A stretch of DNA of 47,044 bases, from NCBI RefSeq assembly GCF_024721315.2, contig NZ_JANFAK020000057.1, forward strand, positions 1 through 47,044, read 5' to 3'. Below are positions 1-7,552 of the stretch, piece after piece. The first letter of the stretch is position 1; each line of letters starts with the position of its first letter. This stretch comes from Streptomyces sp. Isolate_45. GTDB lineage: Bacteria; Actinomycetota; Actinomycetes; Streptomycetales; Streptomycetaceae. The translations under genes were made by a program, and so were the position numbers. The notes beneath the pieces are model-generated. The model was not told the DNA's origin and ran no database searches. It saw only the letters and a program-made list of their open reading frames with translations.

Positions 1-197
1 GGTCCGAGCCGACCGAGGTGGCGGTGGCTGCCGCCCGGGCGGCCGCCCCGCGCGGAGCGGAGGTGGAGGTGGAGCGCGTGGGTGACCTCTGGCGGGTCGG
101 CGTCGCGGCGCCCGCGCCGGGTCCCGACCGGCTGCCGGTACGGATCGGGGCGCTGGCGGTGGCCCTGGCGGAGGACAGCGTGGGGCCGCCGCCGTGA
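1..197 (+). CDS. TadE-like pilus protein, 3' end only
   Basis: This is the 3' end of a gene that begins before the window. The frame starting at base 3 is open to a TGA at 195-197 and encodes about 64 residues rich in Ala, Val and Glu, with a GDLWRVGVAAPAPG stretch. Its last four bases overlap the GTG start of the next gene, which encodes a small TadE-like protein. In Streptomyces and mycobacteria such pairs follow the tad/flp pilus assembly genes, so this is probably the C-terminus of a TadE-family minor pilin. The N-terminal membrane anchor lies outside the window, so the family call rests on context and composition. Confidence 0.6.
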   Translation, partial: SEPTEVAVAAARAAAPRGAEVEVERVGDLWRVGVAAPAPGPDRLPVRIGALAVALAEDSVGPPP

Positions 198-580
198 GCC
201 GGGACCGGGGTTCCGCGACGGTGTGGGCCACGGTGGCCGTCACGATCCTGGGCGCCGTGTTCGGGGGTGTGCTGCTCCTCGGCCAGGCGGTCGCGGCCCG
301 CCACCGCGCGGGTGCGGCGGCCGACCTCGCCGCCCTCGCGGCGGCCGCGAGCTGGTCCCACGGCCCCGTCGCTGCCTGCGCCGCGGCGGTCAGGGTGGCC
401 GGGGCCCAGGGCGCGAGGGTGACGGCGTGCCGGGTCGAGGGGGAGGTCGCCGAGATCACGGCTCGCGTCGAAGCGGGCCCCTTCGCCCCGACCCTGCACT
501 CCAGGGCCGGCCCGCCGTTGCCTTCGGTGGGAGGGGGTGAAGGTCGTGGGGACGTCGTTGCCTTCGGTGGGAGGGGGTGA
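194..580 (+). CDS. Rv3654c/TadE-like small membrane-anchored protein
   Basis: The GTG start overlaps the upstream stop by four bases, so the two genes are translationally coupled. The 128-residue product begins MSRDRGSATVWA, followed by a hydrophobic segment (about residues 10-32), then AARHRAGAAADLAALAAA. That layout, with a short charged start, one membrane helix and an Ala-rich AADLAALAAA motif, is typical of the Rv3654c family of TadE-like proteins linked to Flp pilus assembly. The last 20 or so residues (PSVGGGEGRGDVVAFGGRG) come from a 40-bp tandem repeat that begins at 517. The original C-terminus was therefore probably near residue 107, and the tail looks acquired by repeat expansion. 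A role in a surface pilus is inferred from the family. Confidence 0.72.
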   Translation: MSRDRGSATVWATVAVTILGAVFGGVLLLGQAVAARHRAGAAADLAALAAAASWSHGPVAACAAAVRVAGAQGARVTACRVEGEVAEITARVEAGPFAPTLHSRAGPPLPSVGGGEGRGDVVAFGGRG

Positions 581-655
581 AGGTCGTGGGGACGTCGTTG
601 CCTTCGGCGGGAGGGGGTGAAGGCCGTGGAGACGCCGTGGCCTTAGGCGGGAGGG
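517..655 (+). repeat. 40-bp tandem repeat, about 3.5 copies
   Basis: Units start at 517, 557, 597 and 637 (the last partial). The first two are identical and the later ones differ at a few positions. Each unit contains CCTTC, a G-rich loop and GAAGG, which can form a small hairpin. Because 40 is not a multiple of three, each copy shifts the reading frame. The first copies encode the tail and stop codon of the preceding TadE-like gene and the rest are non-coding. Confidence 0.95.
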
Positions 656-993
656 GAGCGGGTGAGGGGTGGGGCGGGCTTTTCGGGGGGAGCGAGGGGC
701 GATTTTCGGCCATCTCGGTGGTGGGGGCGAAGGCGTCTCGTGTTCGGGCTGTGGGGTGTTGTTCGTCATGGTTCAGGAGGGTTTGTGTCGCGGCTCATGG
801 GGAGCGGCGCCGTGGGCCCTGGGGGCGGTTTGCGGGGCTTCGGCCGGTGCTCCGGTCCTGCGGGGCCGTCGGCGCCCGCGGGGGCCGTGGTGGGGCCCCT
901 GAGTCCCGGCCTGCCGGAACCAGGGTGTGGGGGCGGCCGGGGCATCGGTGGGTCCGGCCGCCCCCACGTCCTGACCCGGGCGGGCCGACACCC
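581..993. other. Intergenic region between tad genes and helicase
   Basis: About 410 bases with no gene I can support. It holds the remainder of the 40-bp repeat, G-rich low-complexity DNA, and a long hairpin at 927-967 near the end of the minus-strand helicase gene. Open frames crossing it lack a ribosome binding site and recognisable protein sequence. Confidence 0.6.
927..967. terminator. Bidirectional hairpin terminator
   Basis: A perfect 14-bp stem (GTGGGGGCGGCCGG at 927-940 with its complement at 954-967) and a 13-base loop. It lies between the plus-strand tad genes and the 3' end of the minus-strand helicase, where convergent transcription would need to stop. There is no U tract, as is common for Streptomyces terminators. 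Confidence 0.75.
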
Positions 994-3447
994 TCACGCC
1001 GGTGGAGTGGGGGCGAGGAGGTGGGTGAGGAGGCGGATGGCGCCGCGTTTGTGGAGGGGGTCGTTGCCGTTGCCGCACTTGGGGGACTGGATGCAGGAGG
1101 GGCAGCCCGCCTCGCACTCGCAGGCGGCGATGGCGTCCCGGGTGGCCGTCAGCCAGGCCCGCGCCGTGTGGAAGGCCCGCTCGGCGAATCCGGCGCCGCC
1201 CGGGTGGCCGTCGTACACGAACACCGTGGGCAGCAGGGTGTCGGGATGCAGCGGTACGGAGACGCCGCCGATGTCCCAGCGGTCGCAGGTCGCGAACAGC
1301 GGGAGCAGGCCGATGGAGGCGTGTTCGGCGGCGTGCAGGGCGCCGCCGAGGATCTCCGGGTTGATCCGGGCCTCGTCGAGCTGGTCCTCGGTGACCGTCC
1401 ACCACACGGCCCGTGTGCGCAGGGTGCGCGGCGGCAGGTCCAGCTTGGCCTCGCCGAGCACCTCGCCGGTGATCAGCTTGCGGCGCAGGTAGGAGACCAC
1501 CTGGTTGGTGACCTCCACGGATCCGAAGCACAGCCGGGCCGCGCCCCACGGGATCTCGGTCTCGGTCTCCAGGATCGAGATGGAGGTGGTGTCGCGGGCC
1601 GTGGTCGAGAACGGCGGGGTCGCTTCCTCGACGAGGGCCACCGAATCCTCCAGGTCGAGGCGTTTGACCAGGTAGGTGCGGCCCTGGTGGAGGTGGACGG
1701 CCCCGTCGTGGACGGCGGTGTGCGAGGCGGACTCGTCGACCGTGCCCAGCAGCCGTCCGGTGGCGGCCTCCACGATCTGCACGGGCCGGCCGCCGCCGCC
1801 CCGGATGTCGGTCAGGTCCGAGGCGCGCTCGCGGCGGGTCCAGTGCCAGGCCGTAGCCCGGCGCCGCAGCAGCTTCGCCGCCTCCAGCTGGGGCAGGAGG
1901 CCGTGCGCGGCCGGGCCGAAGAGGTCCAGGTCCGCTTCGGTCAGCGGCAGCTCGGCGGCCGCCGCGCACAGGTGCGGGGCCAGGACGTACGGGTTGTCGG
2001 GGTCGAGGACGGTGGCTTCCACGGGCTGCCGGAAGAGCGCCTCGGGGTGGTGGACCAGGTAGGTGTCCAGCGGGTCGTCGCGGGCGATCAGGATGGCCAG
2101 GGCGCCCTGCCCGGACCGTCCGGCGCGGCCCGCCTGCTGCCACAGGGAGGCCCGGGTGCCGGGGTAGCCGGTGATCAGGACGGCGTCGAGGCCCGACACG
2201 TCCACGCCCAGCTCCAGCGCGGTGGTCGCGGCCAGGCCCAGCAGTTCGCCGGAGTGCAGGGCCCGCTCCAGGGCGCGGCGTTCCTCGGGCAGGTAGCCGC
2301 CCCGGTAGGCGGCGACACGCCGGGGCAGGGAGCGGTCCACCTCGGCGAGTCTCTCCTGGGCGATCACGGCGATCAGCTCGGCCCCGCGCCGGGAGCGGAC
2401 GAAGGCCACCGTGCGGACCCCCTGGACGACCAGGTCGGTCAGCAGGTCGGCGGTCTCGGCGGTGGCGGTGCGGCGTACGGGGGCGCCCTTCTCGCCCTTG
2501 AGGTCGGTCAGCGGCGGCTCCCACAGGGCGAAGACGACCTCGCCGCGCGGGGAGGCGTCGTCCGAGACCTCGGTGACGGGTACGCCGGTCAGCCTGGACG
2601 CGGCCGCCGCCGGGTCGCTCGCGGTGGCGGAGGCCAGCAGGAAGACCGGCTCGGAGCCGTAGCGGGCGCACAGCCGCCGCAGCCGGCGCAGGACCTGGGC
2701 GACGTGGGACCCGAAGACCCCCCGATAGGTGTGGCACTCGTCGATGACGACGTAGCGCAGGGCCTTCAGGAACGACGACCAGCGCGGGTGGGCGGGCAGG
2801 ATCCCCCGGTGCAACATGTCCGGGTTGGTCAGTACGTAATTGGCGTACTGGCGCACCCACTCCCGTTCCTCGAACGGGGTGTCGCCGTCGTACACGGCGG
2901 GTCGGACGGCGTTTCCCAGCGGCGCGGCCAGTTCCCGCACGGCGCGCCGCTGGTCGGCGGCCAGAGCCTTGGTGGGGGCCAGGTAGAGGGCCGTCGCACC
3001 CCGGCCGTTCGGCGCCTCGGAGCCGTCCGCGAGGGCGGAGAGCACGGGGGCGAGGTAGGCCAGCGACTTGCCCGAGGCGGTCCCGGTGGCGACGACCACC
3101 GACTCGCCGTCGAGGGCGAGCTCGACGGCGGCCGCCTGGTGTTCCCACGGATGGTCGATGCCGGCGGCCGAAATCGCGGCTACGACATCCGTTCGGATGC
3201 GATCGGGCCAGACCGCATGACGACCCGCCCGAGGGGGCAAGTGCTCCGTATGAGTGATGCGCGCAGCTCGGGAAGACCCCCGTGACAACCGGTCCAGGAC
3301 CGTGTCGGGAGTGGGTCGTGCGTCCGTGGGCGCCGTGGGCCGACCGGGGCGGTGAGTGTTGGCCATTGGAACCGAGTGTGTCACTGGCGTGCGGGACAAT
3401 GGTCCCAAGGCGTCGTGCGCGCCTGCCGGTAAGTGATTGAATGCCAT
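994..3447 (-). CDS. DEAD/DEAH-box helicase with DUF1998 zinc domain (MrfA/Hrq1 type)
   Basis: A superfamily 2 helicase of about 817 residues. Visible motifs are Walker A ATGTASGKS (about 120-128), DECH (236-239), SAT (273-275) and the motif VI region QAGRAGRSG. The C-terminal part has a cysteine cluster, CECEAGCPSCIQSPKC, typical of DUF1998. This architecture matches MrfA (mitomycin repair in Bacillus) and Hrq1, so a DNA repair role is likely by family. I chose the ATG at 3447 (MAFNHLPAG) because the frame further upstream runs into bldG on the other strand. An ATG at 3366 is an alternative. With the longer start, codon 6 is TTA, the rare Leu codon read by the bldA tRNA. The gene diverges from bldG with an 81-base gap. 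Confidence 0.88.
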   Translation of the reverse strand: MAFNHLPAGAHDALGPLSRTPVTHSVPMANTHRPGRPTAPTDARPTPDTVLDRLSRGSSRAARITHTEHLPPRAGRHAVWPDRIRTDVVAAISAAGIDHPWEHQAAAVELALDGESVVVATGTASGKSLAYLAPVLSALADGSEAPNGRGATALYLAPTKALAADQRRAVRELAAPLGNAVRPAVYDGDTPFEEREWVRQYANYVLTNPDMLHRGILPAHPRWSSFLKALRYVVIDECHTYRGVFGSHVAQVLRRLRRLCARYGSEPVFLLASATASDPAAAASRLTGVPVTEVSDDASPRGEVVFALWEPPLTDLKGEKGAPVRRTATAETADLLTDLVVQGVRTVAFVRSRRGAELIAVIAQERLAEVDRSLPRRVAAYRGGYLPEERRALERALHSGELLGLAATTALELGVDVSGLDAVLITGYPGTRASLWQQAGRAGRSGQGALAILIARDDPLDTYLVHHPEALFRQPVEATVLDPDNPYVLAPHLCAAAAELPLTEADLDLFGPAAHGLLPQLEAAKLLRRRATAWHWTRRERASDLTDIRGGGGRPVQIVEAATGRLLGTVDESASHTAVHDGAVHLHQGRTYLVKRLDLEDSVALVEEATPPFSTTARDTTSISILETETEIPWGAARLCFGSVEVTNQVVSYLRRKLITGEVLGEAKLDLPPRTLRTRAVWWTVTEDQLDEARINPEILGGALHAAEHASIGLLPLFATCDRWDIGGVSVPLHPDTLLPTVFVYDGHPGGAGFAERAFHTARAWLTATRDAIAACECEAGCPSCIQSPKCGNGNDPLHKRGAIRLLTHLLAPTPPA
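3395..3400 (+). promoter_or_regulatory. Candidate -10 box for bldG (GACAAT)
   Basis: GACAAT resembles the -10 element of vegetative Streptomyces promoters. It would start transcription near 3406 and give a leader of about 120 bases. No convincing -35 is visible. If the helicase starts at 3447, this box lies inside its 5' coding end on the other strand. Confidence 0.35.
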
Positions 3448-3461
3448 CGCGGCAGCCGATC

Positions 3462-3486
3462 CCTCCCCTACCTTCGGATGGGGAGG
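3462..3486 (+). promoter_or_regulatory. Hairpin in bldG leader
   Basis: CCTCCCC (3462-3468) pairs with GGGGAGG (3480-3486) around an 11-base loop. It ends 42 bases before the bldG GTG start. It could stabilise the leader or influence translation; its function is not shown by the sequence. Confidence 0.45.
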
Positions 3487-3528
3487 CCCCTGGGGGGCGC
3501 CGCTCGATAGCAAGGTGCTGGAGGATCC

Positions 3529-3870
3529 GTGGACCTGTCCCTGTCGACTCGCACTGTCGGCGACCGCACGGTCGTAGAGGTCGGTGGCGAGATTGATGTG
3601 TATACCGCGCCCAAGCTGCGCGAGCAGTTGGTGGAGTTGGTGAACGACGGCAGCTACCACTTGGTTGTCGACATGGAGCGAGTGGACTTCCTCGACTCCA
3701 CCGGCCTCGGTGTGCTCGTGGGAGGCCTCAAGCGCGTCCGCGCGCACGAGGGCTCGCTGCGTCTGGTCTGCAACCAGGAGCGCATCCTGAAGATCTTCCG
3801 CATCACCGGTCTGACCAAGGTGTTCCCGATCCACACCACGGTGGAAGACGCCGTCGCAGCCACCGACTGA
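3529..3870 (+). CDS. bldG: Anti-sigma factor antagonist BldG
   Basis: A 113-residue STAS-domain protein, which I recognise as BldG over its full length (MDLSLSTRTVGDRTVVEVGG...). The phosphorylation site lies in VDFLDSTGLGVL at Ser57, the residue expected for BldG. BldG acts in partner switching: in its unphosphorylated form it binds anti-sigma factors, and in Streptomyces it is needed for aerial hyphae, antibiotic production and stress sigma-factor control. The GTG start is preceded by a good GGAGG ribosome binding site (around 3520). A putative anti-sigma factor gene follows 117 bases downstream, as in the known bldG locus. The upstream leader has a hairpin and a candidate -10 box. Confidence 0.97.
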   Translation: MDLSLSTRTVGDRTVVEVGGEIDVYTAPKLREQLVELVNDGSYHLVVDMERVDFLDSTGLGVLVGGLKRVRAHEGSLRLVCNQERILKIFRITGLTKVFPIHTTVEDAVAATD

Positions 3871-3987
3871 CGTGCTCCTGGCGGCTGCCGCCGGAAACGG
3901 CGCAGGCGCCGACTAGGAGCGGGGGTACCGGGCCATGGGCGGTCCGGGCCCCTGTCAAGTCACGCCCGTAGTCCGAGGGGGACGCAC

Positions 3988-4428
3988 ATGGCCACCGTTG
4001 AACTGCGCTTCAGCGCCCAGCCCGAACACGTCCGGACGGCCCGCCTCGTCGCGGCCGCGGTGGCGCGCCGGGCAGGGGTGGAGGAAGCCGTCCTCGACGA
4101 GGTCCGCCTCGCCGTGGGCGAAGCGTGTTCGCGTGCCGTCGGACTGCACCGGAGCAACGGGCTGACCGCGCCCGTCCGGGTGGTGCTGACCGAGGAGGAG
4201 AAGTCGTTCTCCATCGAGGTTGGCGACGAGGTGCCCGGGCCGGCCGGTGGTTCCATCGAGTCCGTTCCCGGCATCGCGGCCGTCCTGGACCCGGACATCG
4301 ACGGGGAGGACGAGATGGGCCTCGCCGTGATCAGCGGGCTCGTCGACGACGTCTCCGTGTCCGCGGACGAGTCCGGCGGAACGATTCGGATGAGCTGGCC
4401 CGTCTCCGGCTCCGCCCAGGTTTCGTAG
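3988..4428 (+). CDS. ATP-binding (HATPase) anti-sigma factor-like protein, BldG partner
   Basis: A 146-residue protein of the RsbW/SpoIIAB-like HATPase family, encoded just downstream of bldG as in S. coelicolor (there called orf3). The N-terminal half keeps the family pattern (VRTARLVAAAVARRAG, then LDEVRLAVGEACSRAV). The expected role is to bind a sigma factor and be countered by BldG. The N-box is degenerate: the usual E-x-x-x-N reads E45-A-C-S-R49, so the Mg-ATP-coordinating Asn is replaced by Arg. The Gly-rich ATP-lid is also weak (GDEVPGPAGG). It may therefore bind ATP poorly or not act as a kinase. A GAGGGGG-type ribosome binding site lies about ten bases before the ATG. Confidence 0.85.
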   Translation: MATVELRFSAQPEHVRTARLVAAAVARRAGVEEAVLDEVRLAVGEACSRAVGLHRSNGLTAPVRVVLTEEEKSFSIEVGDEVPGPAGGSIESVPGIAAVLDPDIDGEDEMGLAVISGLVDDVSVSADESGGTIRMSWPVSGSAQVS

Positions 4429-4728
4429 CGTCAGGCCGCCGCCGCCGCCGCAGCAGCATTCCGCGGCCGCCGCCGCGGTCTCTCACCGTGGCCGCTGCTC
4501 CCGCCGTTGCCCTCGTTCGGCGCGGCCGGTGGAGCCGGACGGTGTGAGAGGCGTGCCCCCGTCGCGCCCGTCGCGCCCCGAGGGGCCGGTGGATCGAGCC
4601 GGACGCGGATCCGTTCGACAGGAGCCGTGGGGAGTCCCGCGCGCGCCGCGCCCGCTTCCGCGTACGCCCCGGCGTCGGCCCGGAGCACCGCCGCGCCGGC
4701 GCGGATCGTATCGTCCGATCTTTATCGA

Positions 4729-4751
4729 GGCCCTGTTGAGCAGGGCCTTTT
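4729..4751 (+). terminator. Rho-independent terminator
   Basis: GGCCCTG (4729-4735), loop TTGAG, CAGGGCC (4741-4747) and then TTTT. It is a compact intrinsic terminator with a U tract, which is unusual in this GC-rich genome. It ends either the bldG operon or an unannotated small RNA. Confidence 0.8.
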
Positions 4752-4804
4752 GCATTTCTCCGAAAAACCCTCTAGATCGTTGATCAGTCGTCAATGCCTT
4801 TGCC

Positions 4805-4829
4805 CCATTACTTCTTTCGAGGGTAATGG
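4805..4829. promoter_or_regulatory. Inverted repeat upstream of hppA promoter
   Basis: CCATTAC (4805-4811) and GTAATGG (4823-4829) form a perfect 7-bp dyad separated by 11 bases. It lies about 80 bases before the hppA -10 box. It is a candidate regulator binding site or RNA hairpin. Confidence 0.5.
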
Positions 4830-4908
4830 AGTGACGCGATCCATTGATGAGGAGCAACTGCGGGCCAATTCCGTTTCACGCGCACTGTTTTGATCAGGTC
4901 GCGCTCCC

Positions 4909-4914
4909 TACAAT
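4909..4914 (+). promoter_or_regulatory. hppA -10 box (TACAAT)
   Basis: TACAAT is a near-consensus -10 element, 38 bases before the hppA ATG. The region 17-18 bases upstream (TGTTTT) is only a weak -35. Transcription would begin near 4920. Confidence 0.5.
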
Positions 4915-4952
4915 CCGTCCACATCTTGAGCTCATCACGTCAAGGAGGACGA

Positions 4953-7361
4953 ATGACGGGGCTCTTCACCCCTATCGCGCCGGATCGCGCACATGATCTG
5001 GCAGCCGCAGTACTCACCGATGACAATCGGCTCATCGTCATCGTCATCGCCGTCGTCGCGTTGGCCGCGCTCGTCGTCGCGCAGATCCTGACCCGCCAGG
5101 TCCTCGCCGCGGACGAGGGCACCGACAGCATGAAGAAGATCGCCGCAGCCGTTCAGGAAGGCGCCAACGCCTACCTCGGACGCCAGTTGCGCACCCTCGG
5201 CGTCTTCGCCGTGGTCGTCTTCTTCCTGCTCTTCCTGCTTCCGGCCGACGACTGGTCGCAGCGTGGAGGCCGCTCCGGTTTCTTCCTCGTCGGCGCGCTC
5301 TTCTCGGCCGCCACCGGCTACATCGGCATGCGCCTCGCGGTGCGCGCCAACGTCCGCGTCGCGGCCGCCGCCCGGGAGGCCACCCCCGCCGAGGGCGAAC
5401 CCGCCAAGGACCTCACCGAGGTGGCCCACAAGGCCATGAAGATCGCCTTCCGCACCGGTGGCGTGGTGGGCATGTTCACCGTCGGCCTCGGCCTGCTCGG
5501 CGCCTCCTGCGTCGTCCTGGTCTACGCGGCCGACGCGCCCAAGGTCCTGGAGGGGTTCGGCCTGGGCGCCGCGCTGATCGCCATGTTCATGCGCGTCGGC
5601 GGCGGCATCTTCACCAAGGCCGCCGACGTCGGCGCCGACCTGGTCGGCAAGGTCGAGCAGGGCATTCCGGAGGACGATCCGCGCAATGCCGCGACCATCG
5701 CCGACAACGTGGGCGACAACGTCGGTGACTGCGCGGGGATGGCCGCCGACCTGTTCGAGTCGTACGCCGTCACCCTGGTGGCCGCGCTCATCCTGGGCAA
5801 GGCGGCCTTCGGCGACCTCGGGCTCGCCTTCCCGCTGATCGTGCCCGCCATCGGTGTCGTCACCGCCATGATCGGCATCTTCGCGGTGGCGCCGCGCCGG
5901 TCCGACCGCAGTGGCATGACCGCCATCAACCGCGGCTTCTTCATCTCCGCGGTGATCTCCCTGGTGCTCGTCGGGATCGCCGTCTACGCGTACCTGCCGG
6001 CCACGTACAAGGAGCTCGTCGGGGTCGAGGACGCCGCCATCGCGAACCACCCCGGTGACCCGCGGGTCCTGGCGATCGTCGCCGTCGCGATCGGCATCGT
6101 GCTCGCCGCCCTGATCCAGCAGCTGACCGGCTACTTCACCGAGACCAACCGGCGCCCCGTCCGGGACATCGGCAAGTCCTCCCTGACCGGCGCGGCCACC
6201 GTCATCCTCGCCGGCATCTCCGTCGGCCTGGAATCCGCCGTGTACACGGCGCTGCTGATCGGCCTCGGCGTGTACGGGGCCTTCCTGCTCGGCGGTACGT
6301 CGATCATGCTGGCGCTCTTCGCCGTGGCGCTGGCCGGCACGGGGCTGCTGACCACCGTCGGCGTCATCGTCGCGATGGACACCTTCGGTCCGGTCTCGGA
6401 CAACGCGCAGGGCATCGCGGAGATGTCCGGCGACGTCGAGGGAGCGGGCGCGCAGGTCCTCACCGACCTGGACGCCGTCGGCAACACCACCAAGGCCATC
6501 ACCAAGGGCATCGCCATCGCCACCGCCGTCCTCGCGGCGGCCGCGCTGTTCGGCTCGTACAACGACGCGATCGCCGGCGCCGTCAAGGAGGTCGGGGCGA
6601 AGGCCGGGGAGATGAACCTCAGCCTCGACATCGCCCAACCGAACAACCTCGTCGGTCTGATCCTGGGCGCGGCCGTGGTGTTCCTCTTCTCCGGCCTGGC
6701 CATCAACGCGGTGTCCCGCTCGGCCGGCGCCGTCGTCTACGAGGTGCGCCGTCAGTTCCGCGAGCACCCGGGGATCATGGACTACACGGAGAAGCCCGAG
6801 TACGGCCGCGTCGTGGACATCTGCACCAAGGACGCCCTGCGCGAGCTCGCCACGCCCGGGCTGCTCGCCGTCCTCACCCCGATCGCGGTGGGCTTCTCCC
6901 TGGGCGTCGGCGCGCTCGGTTCCTTCCTCGCGGGCGCCATCGGCACCGGCACGCTGATGGCCGTCTTCCTCGCCAACTCCGGTGGTGCGTGGGACAACGC
7001 GAAGAAGCTCGTCGAGGACGGCCACCACGGGGGCAAGGGCAGCGAGTCCCACGCCGCCGTCGTCATCGGCGACACGGTCGGCGACCCGTTCAAGGACACC
7101 GCCGGACCGGCCATCAACCCGCTGCTCAAGGTGATGAACCTGGTGGCGCTGCTGATCGCCCCCGCCGTCGTCCAGTTCAGCTACGGCGACGACACCAGCC
7201 CGACCGTACGGGCCGTCGTGGCGACCCTCGCCATCGGTGTGATCATCGGCGCGGTGTACGTCTCCAAGCGCCGGGGCATCGCCGTCGGCGACGAGGGCGA
7301 GGACGAGGACCCACAGGCCGAGCGGGTGGCCCAGTCCCCCGGTCCGGCGGTGGTTTCCTGA
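4953..7361 (+). CDS. hppA: Membrane-bound proton-translocating pyrophosphatase
   Basis: An 802-residue multi-spanning membrane protein that couples pyrophosphate hydrolysis to proton export across the cytoplasmic membrane. The substrate-binding signature KAADVGADLVGKVE is present, followed by IPEDDPRNAATIADNVGDNVGDCAGMAADLF with its series of conserved Asp residues. The C-terminal half has GDTVGDPFKDTAGPAINPLLKV. The sequence GNTTKAITKG carries Lys where K+-dependent enzymes have Ala, so this is the K+-independent H+-pumping type. The start is the ATG after AAGGAGG (4942-4948). A frame open further upstream is not used. It is followed by a strong hairpin terminator, so it is probably a single-gene unit. 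Confidence 0.97.
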   Translation: MTGLFTPIAPDRAHDLAAAVLTDDNRLIVIVIAVVALAALVVAQILTRQVLAADEGTDSMKKIAAAVQEGANAYLGRQLRTLGVFAVVVFFLLFLLPADDWSQRGGRSGFFLVGALFSAATGYIGMRLAVRANVRVAAAAREATPAEGEPAKDLTEVAHKAMKIAFRTGGVVGMFTVGLGLLGASCVVLVYAADAPKVLEGFGLGAALIAMFMRVGGGIFTKAADVGADLVGKVEQGIPEDDPRNAATIADNVGDNVGDCAGMAADLFESYAVTLVAALILGKAAFGDLGLAFPLIVPAIGVVTAMIGIFAVAPRRSDRSGMTAINRGFFISAVISLVLVGIAVYAYLPATYKELVGVEDAAIANHPGDPRVLAIVAVAIGIVLAALIQQLTGYFTETNRRPVRDIGKSSLTGAATVILAGISVGLESAVYTALLIGLGVYGAFLLGGTSIMLALFAVALAGTGLLTTVGVIVAMDTFGPVSDNAQGIAEMSGDVEGAGAQVLTDLDAVGNTTKAITKGIAIATAVLAAAALFGSYNDAIAGAVKEVGAKAGEMNLSLDIAQPNNLVGLILGAAVVFLFSGLAINAVSRSAGAVVYEVRRQFREHPGIMDYTEKPEYGRVVDICTKDALRELATPGLLAVLTPIAVGFSLGVGALGSFLAGAIGTGTLMAVFLANSGGAWDNAKKLVEDGHHGGKGSESHAAVVIGDTVGDPFKDTAGPAINPLLKVMNLVALLIAPAVVQFSYGDDTSPTVRAVVATLAIGVIIGAVYVSKRRGIAVGDEGEDEDPQAERVAQSPGPAVVS

Positions 7362-7447
7362 CGTTCGGACCACCGGCTCCCGCTCCGGAGTCCTGGCCTC
7401 CGGAATTTTGACCTCCGCGGGCGACCGGCTCAAGGATGCGCCCGAAC

Positions 7448-7490
7448 GGCGGACGGGCGACGCGTAGCGACGCGTCGTCTGTCCGCCTTT
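7448..7490 (+). terminator. Terminator hairpin after hppA
   Basis: A two-tier hairpin: GGCGGAC (7448-7454) pairs with GTCCGCC (7481-7487), and inside it CGACGCGT (7458-7465) pairs with ACGCGTCG (7470-7477). It is followed by TTT. It lies between hppA and the lipoprotein gene. Confidence 0.75.
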
Positions 7491-7552
7491 GTGCGTCCCC
7501 GGAGGGTGGGCGTGTATCTTCCGGGCCGAGAGCCTTCGAAGGGACCAATCCG

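Larger units (their letters stand above)
4429..4952. other. Intergenic region upstream of hppA
   Basis: 524 bases without a convincing protein gene. The left half is extremely GC-rich, with a CCGCGGC/GCCGCGG hairpin at 4461-4478. The right half (from about 4705) is notably AT-richer than its surroundings. It contains a Rho-independent terminator (4729-4751), a perfect inverted repeat (4805-4829) and the hppA promoter. This layout suggests either a long 3' UTR with terminator followed by a regulated leader, or a small RNA gene. Confidence 0.6.

Noticed and set aside
577..3285. Plus-strand open frame of about 900 residues opposite the helicase
   Set aside because: It is an antisense shadow of the DUF1998 helicase; its Gly/Arg/Val-rich low-complexity sequence has no motifs and no ribosome binding site.
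3448..3834. Upstream extension of the helicase to 3834
   Set aside because: It would overlap most of bldG on the opposite strand, and its sequence is an antisense copy of BldG.
4429..4952. 6S RNA gene
   Set aside because: From memory the Streptomyces 6S-like RNA maps elsewhere in this chromosomal neighbourhood, and I cannot trace the long bulged hairpin of 6S RNA here.
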